Assembly: GCA_020853705.1 (NCBI GenBank)
Contig: JADYYK010000210.1
Location: 50,418 to 114,417, forward strand
DNA: 64,000 bases
Direction of reading: 5' to 3'
Source of the DNA: Deltaproteobacteria bacterium
Lineage (GTDB): Bacteria > Myxococcota_A > Polyangia > Haliangiales > JADYYK01
A program made the translations under genes and the position numbers. The notes beneath the pieces are model-generated. The model searched no databases, had not been told where the DNA came from, and saw only the letters and a list, made by a program, of their open reading frames with translations. Below are positions 15,215-26,657 of the stretch, piece by piece; position 1 is the stretch's first letter, and every line of letters begins with the position of its first letter.

Positions 15215-17095
15215 CTAAAGGACGATGGCCCAGCTGTGCAGGGTGCCGACGTCCTGGGCCTCCGAGTCGACCACCTTCAGCGTCCAGCGGCCCTGGGCGG
15301 TGAGGCCCTTCCAGGCGTCGCTGGTCAGGCGCAGCGACAGGTCGTCGGCGCCGCCGCCGGCCTGCTGGTGCAGCGTCACGGTCTTGCCGGCGTGGGTCAG
15401 GGTCACCGTGAGGTCGCCGATGTACGAGTGCTCGATGTCGACCTCGATCTTCACGCTGTCGGCCTTCTTGCTGGTGCTCGGCACCGACAGATCCTGCGAC
15501 ACGCCCGTGGTCGAGTCGTCGGGGATGGCCGCGCCGCGCTTGACCTCGAAGCGGGTGGCGCCCGCGGGGGGCGTCACCGGGCCAGTACCGCCGCCGCTGC
15601 CCGGCTTCCACTTGTTGTCGCGCACGCCGCTGGCGCCGTAGATCTCGGGGTTCTCGTGGTCGGTGCCGGCGCGGGCGCGGGCGCGCGCCTCGGCGTGGTC
15701 GTTCATGTACTTGATCATGTTGTTCCACGAGTACGCGGCGGCGCTGGTGCCCGCCTTGACCGCGGCGGCGCCCTTGAAGATGTTGTCGTACAGGATGGCC
15801 GCGGTCTCCTCGCTGCCGGTGATGCCGGGCTCGGTGTTGTTGACCACGTCGACCATGGCGTAGCCCTTGGGATCGGCGTCGGTGGCGCGGTTCCGGAAGA
15901 TCTGCTTGGTGTAGTAGGCGTACGACCAGCACGCGTCCATGAACATGATCTGGTACTTGTCGGCCGGATAGTTGGCCTTGTCGTCGAGCACCGTCAGCGA
16001 GCCGTAGAAGGCGTGGCCGTTGTAGTAGACGATCTCGCTCTCGCGGATGACCTTCTGGAACTCCAGGTTCGACTGCTCGCGCGGCACGTGGTCGGCGAAG
16101 CTGACCGGGGTCAGCATCTTGACGGTCACGGTGAGGCCGCCCGGGTAGACCTTCTTCAGGGCGTGGCCCTTGTTCTCGGGGTAGGTCTCGCTGATGGCGA
16201 AGCCCAGGCGCTGGAAGCTGCGTGTCAGGGTGTTGAAGGAGCGGAAGCCCCAGTCGCTCGGCGACAGGTCGCCGTGCTCGATCTGGCCGAAGATGACGCC
16301 CATCTCGATCTTGCCGTCGGCGACCAGGCGGTCGTACTCGGGGTAGGCGATGGGGGCGTCGAGCGACGACTCGATCACCATCTTGCCGGTGGTCACGAAG
16401 TCGGCCGAGAGCGGGCAGCCCTCGCGCGCGGGATCGAAGTAGAAGAACATGTTGTGCGCCCCGACGTCGGCGGCGGGCACCGGCTGGTGGGTGTCGGGAT
16501 CGGTGGCGCAGGCGGCGCCGACGCGCTCGTACAGGCCGCCGGGGACCAGGGGCAGCTGGGCCTCGATGGTCTGACCGACGAAGTCCTGCGGGCGCTTGCC
16601 GGCCGCCTCCAGCTCCTTGAACTTGATCAGCGACTCGACCTTGACCGCGTAGCTCAGCTCGAGGCCGCTGTCGATGACGTCGATGCGGGTGAAGGCGGGC
16701 GTGCCGCCCTCGAGGTTGAGGTCGAGCTTGGCGGCCTTGAGGGCGTTGCGCGAGTACTTGATCTGCTCGGTCACCTGCGAGGTGATGTCGCGGTGCTCCC
16801 AGGAGTCGGGGCTGGCCAGCAGCGCGGCCTTGAGAGCCTCGAGCTCGGGGGCGGTCTTGCCGGTCAGGATGACGCGGACCTTGCCCGAGAAGGTCGACTC
16901 CAGCTCGGCGGCGCGCGAGCCGATGTAGCCGGTGTCGCTCTTGCCGCCGACATAGTTCTCGAACGAAGGGATGTCGAGGTCGTCACCGGGCTGGTACTCG
17001 CTGGCGCAACCCGCGCCCAGCAGCGACCCACCACCCAGCACCATCAGCATCGGAGCCAACCGGCCCCACGACCACTTCCGACTTGCCAGAGCCAT
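15215..17095 (-). CDS. Caspase-like (clan CD) lipoprotein with C-terminal P domain
   Basis: A 626-residue protein. The leader ends in the lipobox GAGC (Cys30). The central part (about 70-480) has no clear name, but it carries IVYYNGHAFYG with H361 and then YQIMFMDACWSYAY with C389. A His after G and a Cys after D-A, each at the end of a hydrophobic strand, is the catalytic dyad layout of clan CD peptidases (gingipain, clostripain, caspase). The end (about 515-626) matches the proprotein-convertase P domain: VDIEHSYIGDLTVTLTHAG, GRWTLKVVDSEAQDVGTLHSWAI. P domains accompany secreted subtilisins and other surface proteins in bacteria. Lipid anchoring, a peptidase-like core and a P domain suggest a surface protease or a domain-binding relic; activity is unproven. 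Confidence 0.75.
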   Translation of the reverse strand: MALASRKWSWGRLAPMLMVLGGGSLLGAGCASEYQPGDDLDIPSFENYVGGKSDTGYIGSRAAELESTFSGKVRVILTGKTAPELEALKAALLASPDSWEHRDITSQVTEQIKYSRNALKAAKLDLNLEGGTPAFTRIDVIDSGLELSYAVKVESLIKFKELEAAGKRPQDFVGQTIEAQLPLVPGGLYERVGAACATDPDTHQPVPAADVGAHNMFFYFDPAREGCPLSADFVTTGKMVIESSLDAPIAYPEYDRLVADGKIEMGVIFGQIEHGDLSPSDWGFRSFNTLTRSFQRLGFAISETYPENKGHALKKVYPGGLTVTVKMLTPVSFADHVPREQSNLEFQKVIRESEIVYYNGHAFYGSLTVLDDKANYPADKYQIMFMDACWSYAYYTKQIFRNRATDADPKGYAMVDVVNNTEPGITGSEETAAILYDNIFKGAAAVKAGTSAAAYSWNNMIKYMNDHAEARARARAGTDHENPEIYGASGVRDNKWKPGSGGGTGPVTPPAGATRFEVKRGAAIPDDSTTGVSQDLSVPSTSKKADSVKIEVDIEHSYIGDLTVTLTHAGKTVTLHQQAGGGADDLSLRLTSDAWKGLTAQGRWTLKVVDSEAQDVGTLHSWAIVL

Positions 17096-17226
17096 GACGA
17101 TCCTCCGTGTGCGCCCTGCTAGTCCAAGAGGCGTGCCAGAGGTCGGACCACGCGATTTCGGGGTGTTGTCCGGAGGATCGGTGGGGTTTGCCGATGACGT
17201 CGCCGGCTAATCGGCTGGCCACAGGC

Positions 17227-20200
17227 TCACTTGCGGGTGGGCTCGCGACCAGGGATGTAGCTGCGTGCGAAGCGGCCAGGCTTGCGCACGCCCTGGGCGC
17301 GCAGGGCGGCAGCGGCGGGCTCCGTGCTCGTGCTCGTGCTCGTGCTCGTGGTCAGCTCGGCGGCGCGCAGCCGCGCACAGGCCGACCACAGCCGCATCTC
17401 GACATCGTCGAACTGTGTGGCCGTCTCGAGCAGGATGGCGGCCGCGCCGGCGGCGTCGCCGCCGAGCTCGGCGGCGCTGGCCTCGAGCACCCGCCCCATC
17501 GGCTTGGCGCAGGCGACGTCCTCGCGCTGCAGGCGGCGCGCGTCCGCCAGCGCGGCCTCGACCAGGCCGGCCTCGGCCCCCGGCAGGCTGGCCGCCGCCA
17601 GGCGCACCCGCGCGCGCACCTGCAGCATCTGCACCCGGATGAACTGCACCCGCAAGAGCAGCGAGTCCTCCACGAACGACCAGTGGCTGCCCAGGCGCGC
17701 CAGCGCGCTGGCGCGGTCGCCGGCGTACAGATCGGTGATCAGCATGGCCCACAGATCGAAGCAGTGCTGGACCTGGAAGTCATGGTGGGTCCACGCCTTC
17801 ATGGCGCGCCGCGAGACCTCGCGCGCCTGCTCGGGATCGTCGGCGGCCAGCATGATGATGGCGGGGTGGCCGACGTTCAGCGTGGTCTGCGCATACTGAT
17901 CGCCGCGCGCGATGGCCTCGCGCAGCAGCACTGGCTGGCGCCGCGCCGCCTCGCCGAGCTCGCCGAGGTGGACCAGCGCCCACAGCGCGAACTGCTGCGC
18001 GGTCGCGATCTCGAAGCCGGCGCCGAGGCACTGCTCGCGGAACACCGCCTCGGCCTGCTCGCACAGCGTGCGCGCCTCCGACCAGCGCTGGCGCAGGAAG
18101 GCCGAGACCCCGCCCATCAGCGTGATGAAGGCCGCGCCGTGGGCGCCATCTCGCGCGTCGGCGCCGGTGCCCACCAGCTTGCGCGCCTCGGCCAGCAGCC
18201 GCTCGATGCGCGGCCCCGCCGACGGCCCTGCGCTGGCGGCATAGCCGGCCTCCAGCGCGAACGAGCGCGCGATCCGCGTTGCCTCGCCGGCGTCCAGCGC
18301 CAGCAGGTGGTGCAGCGCCTGGAAGCTGGCGCCGCGCATGAAGTCGACCTGGCCCAGGCCCAGCGCGATGGTCCAGCAGGTGTCGACCGCGCGCAGCTCG
18401 TCGGCCGACAGGGCGCTGGGCGCGCGCAGGCGGTAGCCCAGGCCGCGCAGCCGGATGCGCGCGCGGCGCCACAGGAACCAGGCCAGCGCGCGCCGCGGCG
18501 TCGCCGGCATCACCAGCTTCAGCGGCGCCAGCACCCCGACCAGCGTGCTCAGCGCGGCCTCGATGCGCCCCGAGCGCAATAGCTGATCGGCCGCCAGGCG
18601 CCCCAGCTCCAGCGCCTCGGGGCCGCCCGCCAGCGCGGCCGCCTCCAGGTAGGCCGGCCCGGCGTCACCGCCGCGCCCCAGCTTGGCCAGCGCGTCGGCG
18701 CGCCCCAGGGTCAGGCGCAGTCGCTCCGACGTCCCGGTGGCGCCCAGCTCGAGCGCCATGCCATACAGGCGCGCGGCGCGCTCGAAGGCCAGGGCGCGGG
18801 TGGCCTCGCCGGCGGCCTCGTCGGCGTGGTGCACCGCCAGCTCGGGGCGGCCAGCGCCCTGCCAGTGCACCGCCAGCGCCTCGTGGTTGGGCTGGCGGGC
18901 GCCCTCCAGCGCCAGCGCCAGGCGGTGGTGGTGCTGCGCCCGGGTGGCCGCGTCGAGGTACAGCGTCACCGTCTCGCGGATGCGATCGTGGAACGGCTCG
19001 ATGGTGTCGCCCGGGCGCGCGCCCGCGGTCAGCACCCAGTGGCCCACGCGCAGGGTGGCGACGTCGCGGCTGAACTCGACCGGCTCGGCGCCGGCCGCCT
19101 GCGCGATGAGCTCCTGGGGCAGCGGCGCGCCGGCCACCGCGACCAGCTCGAGCAGCTGGCGCGTGCTCGGCGGCAGCTCCTGCGCGCGCGCCCACAGCGC
19201 GTCCTCCAGGCGCTGGCGGCCCGACGCCGGCTGGCCATGCGTGAGCAGGTGGCGCGACAGCTCCTCGATGAACAGCGGATGGCCGCCGGCCTCGGCGATC
19301 AGCGCGCCGACGTCGACCGAGGCGGCCGCCACCCCACCGGCGCGCAGCAGCGCCACCAGGAGCTCGCGCGCGCTGTCGGGCGCCAGCGTGCCCAGCGCCA
19401 GGGTGCGCACCTCGCCGGGCAGCACCGCCGCGGCGCCCGGGCGCGCCGTCGCCACCAGCAGCAGCGCGGGCGCGTCGGGCGGCCGCAACAGCTCGCCGAG
19501 CAGCGCCATGCTGTCGGCGTCGGCCCACTGCAGATCGTCGATGCTGATGACCACGCGGCGCCGGTCGCACAGCCGCTGCAGGAGCTCGCGCAGGGCCTGG
19601 AACGCCCGCGAGCGCACCTCGCCGGGATCGCGCACCACCTCGTGCGGCGCCTCGGCGGCGGCCTCGATGCGGCGCAGCGCCGGGAACAGCGACAGCAAGA
19701 GGCCGACCCGGCGCGGCAGCACCGCCGCCACCTCGGCGGCCGGTCGCCGCGACAGGTGGCGCGCCAGCGCATCGATGACGCCGTCGATGGCCTTGAAGGG
19801 CAGCGACTCGCGCTCGTAGCAGCGCCCGTGCAGGCACAGCACGTCGTCGGCCTCCTCCAGCGTGCGCACGAAGTGCTGCACCAGCGCGGTCTTGCCCAGG
19901 CCCGACTCGCCCTCGACCAGCACCGTGACCGGCGCGCTGCTGCTCGACGCCAGTGCCGCCGCGAGCTCCTCCAGCTCGCGGGCACGGCCGACGAAGCTGG
20001 CGCCGCGCCCGTGCGACACCGGCGGCGTGCGCACCGGCAGCGGGATGCGCGCGCTGTGTGACGGCAGCGGACGCTCGGCGGCGTCGCCCTGCGGCGTCAG
20101 CCGGGCGATGACCTGGGCCGCGCTGGGGCGGCGCTCGGGCGCGATCTCCAGCAGCGCCACGCACAGTGCGTCGAGATCGGCGGGCGCATCGGGCGCCAGC

Positions 20201-20916
20201 GCACGCGGCGGCGGCGGCGCCTCGCGCTGCTTGCGCATCAGCACCTCCAGGGGCATCCCGGTCAGCGGCACCTGCCCGGTCAGCGCCTCGTACAGGATGA
20301 CGCCCAGGCTGTACAGGTCGGCCGCCGGCGCCACCCGGGTGGTCGCGGCCTGCTCGGGGGCCATGTAGGCTGCGGTGCCGACCACGTGGGCGTCGCTGCG
20401 CTGCGCCTTCTCCTCGCTGATGAAGCCGAAATCCAGGATGACCACGCGGCCCTCGCGCGTGACCAGCAGGTTCGACGGCTTGATGTCGCGGTGCACCTTG
20501 CCGGCGCGGTGCAGGGCGTCGAGGCCGCGCGCGACCTGCAGCAGGGCGGCGCGCAGCCGGGCCGGCTCGGCGGGCGGTGTGAGCGCCGGGGGTGCGGCGG
20601 GGTCGATCCCGCGCACGTGCTCGAGGAAGTGCACGCCGTCGACCAGCTCCATGGTCAGGAGCCAGTTGCCGTCCGCCTCGATGAGCTCGCCGAGGCTGAC
20701 CAGGTTCTCGTGCTGGATGTCCTGCAGCGAGCGGAACTCCGACTTGAAGCGGCGCACCGCCTCGGGGCTGAGGTTGCGCAGCGCCTTGAGGGCGACGCGG
20801 GCGTTGCGCTCGCGATCGAGCGCCGCATAGACCACGCCCATGCCGCCATCGCCCAGCCAGGACAGGACCTGGAAGCGCTGGTTACCGGTGAACTCCCCAG
20901 GGTCGAGGCTCGACAT
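17227..20916 (-). CDS. Ser/Thr protein kinase fused to AAA ATPase and TPR-like region
   Basis: A 1229-residue signalling protein. Kinase domain at about 14-280 with glycine loop GDGGMGVVY, VALK (Lys44), HRDIKPSN (142-149), DFG (162-164) and the APE-type motif AAYMAPEQ. From about 305, FVGRARELEELA begins an AAA/NACHT-like ATPase (AAA_16) with Walker A GESGLGKT (336-343) and Walker B VVISIDDLQWADADS. The remainder is helical repeats like those of MalT/AfsR-type regulators and TPR sensors. No membrane helix is seen, so it is likely cytosolic. This architecture is common in myxobacteria, where such kinases couple ligand-sensing repeats to phosphorylation. ATG 20916 begins the conserved part; a GTG at 20988 is also in frame. 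A Ser-Thr microsatellite tract lies near the C-terminus. Confidence 0.9.
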   Translation of the reverse strand: MSSLDPGEFTGNQRFQVLSWLGDGGMGVVYAALDRERNARVALKALRNLSPEAVRRFKSEFRSLQDIQHENLVSLGELIEADGNWLLTMELVDGVHFLEHVRGIDPAAPPALTPPAEPARLRAALLQVARGLDALHRAGKVHRDIKPSNLLVTREGRVVILDFGFISEEKAQRSDAHVVGTAAYMAPEQAATTRVAPAADLYSLGVILYEALTGQVPLTGMPLEVLMRKQREAPPPPRALAPDAPADLDALCVALLEIAPERRPSAAQVIARLTPQGDAAERPLPSHSARIPLPVRTPPVSHGRGASFVGRARELEELAAALASSSSAPVTVLVEGESGLGKTALVQHFVRTLEEADDVLCLHGRCYERESLPFKAIDGVIDALARHLSRRPAAEVAAVLPRRVGLLLSLFPALRRIEAAAEAPHEVVRDPGEVRSRAFQALRELLQRLCDRRRVVISIDDLQWADADSMALLGELLRPPDAPALLLVATARPGAAAVLPGEVRTLALGTLAPDSARELLVALLRAGGVAAASVDVGALIAEAGGHPLFIEELSRHLLTHGQPASGRQRLEDALWARAQELPPSTRQLLELVAVAGAPLPQELIAQAAGAEPVEFSRDVATLRVGHWVLTAGARPGDTIEPFHDRIRETVTLYLDAATRAQHHHRLALALEGARQPNHEALAVHWQGAGRPELAVHHADEAAGEATRALAFERAARLYGMALELGATGTSERLRLTLGRADALAKLGRGGDAGPAYLEAAALAGGPEALELGRLAADQLLRSGRIEAALSTLVGVLAPLKLVMPATPRRALAWFLWRRARIRLRGLGYRLRAPSALSADELRAVDTCWTIALGLGQVDFMRGASFQALHHLLALDAGEATRIARSFALEAGYAASAGPSAGPRIERLLAEARKLVGTGADARDGAHGAAFITLMGGVSAFLRQRWSEARTLCEQAEAVFREQCLGAGFEIATAQQFALWALVHLGELGEAARRQPVLLREAIARGDQYAQTTLNVGHPAIIMLAADDPEQAREVSRRAMKAWTHHDFQVQHCFDLWAMLITDLYAGDRASALARLGSHWSFVEDSLLLRVQFIRVQMLQVRARVRLAAASLPGAEAGLVEAALADARRLQREDVACAKPMGRVLEASAAELGGDAAGAAAILLETATQFDDVEMRLWSACARLRAAELTTSTSTSTSTEPAAAALRAQGVRKPGRFARSYIPGREPTRK
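17324..17350. repeat. Hexamer microsatellite (CTCGTG)n, about 4.5 copies, in the kinase gene
   Basis: On the coding (minus) strand it encodes a Thr-Ser alternation (TTSTSTSTSTE) some 30 residues before the kinase C-terminus. It has the same unit and orientation as the other five loci. Confidence 0.92.
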
Positions 20917-20965
20917 GCGGGTGCCGCGTGATTGTAACCCGCGAAGATCCGCGTAGGATGCCGGC

Positions 20966-21910
20966 GTGGCTCGGACCCAGTTCGTCACAGACTCGGAGGA
21001 TGACGGCGTGACGCTGGCGGCGGCGCTGCGTCGTCACCTGGCGACGGCCTGGGGCGGCGCCCCGGTGGCCTGGTCACGGGTGCGGCGGCTGTGCGAGAGC
21101 GGCAAGGTCAACCTGGACGGCGAGCGCTCGCTGGACAGCGCGCGGCGCGTCAAGCCGGGCCAGGCGGTCGAGGTCGACGAGGCCCGCCCGGCCCCCGATC
21201 CGGCCGGGGACGCCGCACGCGCCGCCCTGGTGTGGGAGGACACCCACGTCGTCATCATCAACAAGCCCGCGGGGATCCAGAGCGTGCCCTACGAGCGCGA
21301 CGACAAGGACACGGCCATGGACGTGATCCGCGCGGCCTGGCGCCGGGCTGGTCGCCGCGCCACCGAGCAGCCCCTGTTCGTGGTCCACCGCATCGACAAG
21401 GAGACCTCGGGCCTGCTGGCCTTCGCCAAGAGCAAGCTCAGCGAGCGCGGCCTGGCGGCCCAGTTCCGCGCCCACGAGGTCCAGCGCACCTACCAGTGTG
21501 TCGCCCACGGCCAGGCCGAGAGCCGCCGCATCGAGAGCTACTTCCTCGAGGACCGCGGCGACGGCCTGCGCGGCAGCGCCCGGCAGCCGCACATGGCCCA
21601 GGGCAAGCGTGCGGTGACCCACGTGCGCGCGCTGCAGCACCTGCCGCGCGCCACCGTGTGCGAGGTCGAGCTGGAGACCGGCAAGACGCACCAGATCCGC
21701 ATCCACCTCGCCGAGGCCGGCCACCCGCTGGTGGGCGAGCGCGTCTACATCCGCGACTACGCCTCGCGCGGCGGCGAGATCTTGCCGGCGCCGCGGCTGC
21801 TGCTGCACGCCGCCACGCTGGGCTTCGTGCACCCGGTGACCGAGGAGGCCCTGAAGTTCGAGGCCCCGCTGCCGCCGGATTACCTGGAAGCGCTCGCCAA
21901 GTTGCGCTGA
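20966..21910 (+). CDS. RluA-family pseudouridine synthase
   Basis: A 314-residue enzyme that isomerises uridine to pseudouridine in RNA, probably rRNA. The N-terminus holds an S4-type RNA-binding region (SRVRRLCESGKVNLDGERSL, about 36-70). The catalytic domain has VIINKPAGIQSVPYE and the signature HRIDKETSGLL containing the catalytic Asp, then QRTYQCVAHG and GKTHQIRIHLAEAGHPLVGE. Motif order and length match RluA/RluC/RluD enzymes. The exact target site cannot be told. It starts at GTG 20966, about 50 bp from the divergent kinase start, and ends 15 bp before the topoisomerase start. Confidence 0.9.
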   Translation: MARTQFVTDSEDDGVTLAAALRRHLATAWGGAPVAWSRVRRLCESGKVNLDGERSLDSARRVKPGQAVEVDEARPAPDPAGDAARAALVWEDTHVVIINKPAGIQSVPYERDDKDTAMDVIRAAWRRAGRRATEQPLFVVHRIDKETSGLLAFAKSKLSERGLAAQFRAHEVQRTYQCVAHGQAESRRIESYFLEDRGDGLRGSARQPHMAQGKRAVTHVRALQHLPRATVCEVELETGKTHQIRIHLAEAGHPLVGERVYIRDYASRGGEILPAPRLLLHAATLGFVHPVTEEALKFEAPLPPDYLEALAKLR

Positions 21911-21925
21911 GGGCTGGGGGCGCCG

Positions 21926-24459
<2,534 letters not shown>

Positions 24460-24466
<7 letters not shown>

Positions 24467-24484
24467 CGGTCAGGCCGTCACCGC
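24460..24484. terminator. Perfect 10-bp hairpin between convergent topB and dehydrogenase genes
   Basis: GCGGTGACGG (24460-24469) pairs perfectly with CCGTCACCGC (24475-24484) around TCAGG. The TGA stop of the topoisomerase lies in the left arm. It ends 8 bp before the stop of the convergent gene, so it can serve both directions. Confidence 0.65.
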
Positions 24485-24491
24485 GCCGGAC

Positions 24492-25745
24492 TCAGCCGGG
24501 CGGGCGGGCCGTCGTCACCGGCGCGGGCGCCAGCTTCCACAGCTTGCCGTCGAGCGACAGCACGTACAGCTCACCGGCCAGATCCTCGGCGAACATCGAC
24601 ACCGAGGTCAGCTGCTCCCTGGGGTCGATGGCCGCGCGCCAGTCCCAGTGGTCGGTCACCGTCGCCGGTGTCGCCGCGCGCGCCGGCGCCCCCGGCCGCG
24701 CCGCCAGCGCGGGAGTGCCCGCCTTCCACCTGAAGCTGCGCACGATCCCGGTGCAGTAGTCGGCATAGAAGTACAGGCCATCCAGCACCGGCAGCGCGGC
24801 GCCGCGATACACCGCGCCCCCGGTCACCGAGCACCCGGTCTGGTGGTCATAGTCGACCACCGGCAGCGACATGCCCGCGCGCTTGCAGTTGCGCCGGAAG
24901 CAGTGGCTGCCCTCCAGCTGGTTCCAGCCGAAGTTCTGGCGCCCGGCCAGGGCATCCTTGGCCGCGACCACGTCGATCTCCTCCCAGATGTCCTGCCCGA
25001 CGTCGCCGATGTAGAGATCGCCGGTCTTGCGATCGAAGCTGTAGCGCCACGGGTTGCGCAGCCCCAGCATGTGGATGGTCGGTTTGGCTGCGGGGCGCAC
25101 ATCGACGTCGAGGCGCAGCATCTTGGCCAGCAGCGCGGTCTTGTTCTGGCCGTTCTTGTCGGGATCGTTGGCCGCGCCGCCGTCGCCCAGGCCGATCCAC
25201 AGCTGGCCGTCGGGGCCGAACGCCAGGTGGCCGCCGTTGTGGTTCGAGTATGGCTGCTTGACCACCAGGACGTCGCGCCTGGACTTGACGTCGACCACGG
25301 TCGGCGTGGCCTTGGGCAGCAGGTACTCGGTGACGTGGGTCTTGCCACCGAGGTCGGTCCAGTTGACGTACAGCTTGCGGTTGTCGGCGAACTTCGGGTG
25401 AAACGCCAGCCCGAGCAGCCCCTGCTCGTTGTCGCGCGAGACCTGCTTGCGCACGTCGAGCGCCACCGCCTTGGTGAGCACGCCGTCCTCGAGGATGCGG
25501 ATGCGCCCGATCTGCTCCACCACATAGAGCCGGCGCGGGTCATCCGGCGCCTGGGCCAGCGCGACCGGCCGCTGCAGCCCGCGCGCGACCTCGACGAGGC
25601 GCACCTTGGCCGCGACCGCGGCCGGCACCGGCGACACCGCGGGCCCGGCGGGCACCTCCTCCGCGCTGGCCCGGCCGCGTGTGCACGCCGCGACCGCCGC
25701 CATCCCCAGCAGACTCAGGCCGACAGATCGGGCTCGACGTAGCAC
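24492..25745 (-). CDS. GSDH-family (PQQ-type) sugar dehydrogenase lipoprotein
   Basis: A 417-residue exported protein of the glucose/sorbosone dehydrogenase family, which uses PQQ to oxidise aldoses at the cell surface. Propeller motifs seen: VARGLQRPVALAQAPDDP, LYVVEQIGRIRILEDG, NEQGLLGLAFHPKFADN, YSNHNGGHLAFGPDGQLWIG, LGLRNPWRYSFDRKTGDLYIG and GDVGQDIWEEID. Start choice: the GTG at 25745 gives MLRRARSVGLSLLGMAAVAAC, a good lipoprotein signal with Cys21. The ATG at 25703 would cut most of it away. With the GTG start it overlaps the upstream CDF gene by 31 bp, suggesting one transcript. PQQ binding is inferred from family; the sugar is unknown. Confidence 0.85.
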   Translation of the reverse strand: MLRRARSVGLSLLGMAAVAACTRGRASAEEVPAGPAVSPVPAAVAAKVRLVEVARGLQRPVALAQAPDDPRRLYVVEQIGRIRILEDGVLTKAVALDVRKQVSRDNEQGLLGLAFHPKFADNRKLYVNWTDLGGKTHVTEYLLPKATPTVVDVKSRRDVLVVKQPYSNHNGGHLAFGPDGQLWIGLGDGGAANDPDKNGQNKTALLAKMLRLDVDVRPAAKPTIHMLGLRNPWRYSFDRKTGDLYIGDVGQDIWEEIDVVAAKDALAGRQNFGWNQLEGSHCFRRNCKRAGMSLPVVDYDHQTGCSVTGGAVYRGAALPVLDGLYFYADYCTGIVRSFRWKAGTPALAARPGAPARAATPATVTDHWDWRAAIDPREQLTSVSMFAEDLAGELYVLSLDGKLWKLAPAPVTTARPPG

Positions 25746-26614
25746 CACTTGGCCTCCGGGCAGCGCCCGCGCAGACGGGCCTCGAATCCATTGATGAGCT
25801 CGGACAGCTCCCCTGCGGTGACGTCGGGGCGACAGCGGATCTTCACCGCCACCATGACCTCGCCGGGGCCCTGCTGCACGGTGACCACGGTGCGCGCCGA
25901 CAGCATGCGAGCGTCCTCCTGGATGCTGACGTGGACGCAGGCCTCGATGCGGGGATCTGCGCGCTCCCCGACCAGCAGCGACTGCACCTCGACGGCCAGG
26001 AAGACCGCCACGATGATGAGCACCACGCCGATGCACAAGCTGCCCACGGCGTCCCACATCGGGTCCTTGGTCTGCCAGGCCACCGCCAGCGAGGCCATGG
26101 CCAGCGCCAGGCCCAGCACGGCGGCGCCGTTCTCGCCGAACACCACCACCAGGTCGGAGTCCTTGGTCTCGCGCAGGAAGCGGAAGAACGGCGTCTTGCC
26201 GCGGCGCTTGTTGAGCTCGCGGATGTTCGACCAGGTGGCCCAGCCCTCCAGCAGCAGCGAGAAGCCCAGGATGATGAAGCCCAGCCAGACCTTGGTCACC
26301 GGCTCGGGCGCCTGCAGCTTGTGGATGCCCTCGTAGATCGAGAACGCCCCGCCGCCCATGAACAGCAGCAGCGCGACCATGAACGACCAGAAGTACAGCA
26401 TGCGCCCGTAGCCCAGCGGGTGGTCGGCGTCGGGCGGCTTGCCAGCCTTCTTGACCCCCATCAGCAGGAGCAGCTGGTTGCCGCAGTCGGCGCCCGAGTG
26501 GATCGTCTCGGCCAGCATGGCGCCCGACCCGGTGAACACCGCGGCGGTGCCCTTGGCGCCCGCGATCAGCAGGTTGGCGATGAGCGATTGATAGATGTGC
26601 GCGGTTCCGGCCAC
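25715..26614 (-). CDS. Cation diffusion facilitator (CDF) family transporter
   Basis: A 299-residue inner-membrane protein with about six helices, exporting divalent metal such as zinc. In the second helix LAETIHSGADCGNQLLLL carries the family H-x-x-x-D metal pair, and DADHPLGYGR is the characteristic cytosolic loop. Unlike most CDF members, the fifth helix reads VVVFGENGAAVLGLAL rather than containing a second HxxxD, as in the SLC30A9/ZnT9-like branch. The C-terminal domain (about 215-299) has the expected alpha-beta fold with VTVQQGPGEVMVAVKIRC. The metal choice is not certain. Start at GTG 26614; it diverges from the next gene, with 43 bp for the promoters. Confidence 0.88.
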   Translation of the reverse strand: MAGTAHIYQSLIANLLIAGAKGTAAVFTGSGAMLAETIHSGADCGNQLLLLMGVKKAGKPPDADHPLGYGRMLYFWSFMVALLLFMGGGAFSIYEGIHKLQAPEPVTKVWLGFIILGFSLLLEGWATWSNIRELNKRRGKTPFFRFLRETKDSDLVVVFGENGAAVLGLALAMASLAVAWQTKDPMWDAVGSLCIGVVLIIVAVFLAVEVQSLLVGERADPRIEACVHVSIQEDARMLSARTVVTVQQGPGEVMVAVKIRCRPDVTAGELSELINGFEARLRGRCPEAKWCYVEPDLSA

Positions 26615-26657
26615 GCTCTCTTGTACCAGATGACGGGCGTCGTGCTATGCACCACGC

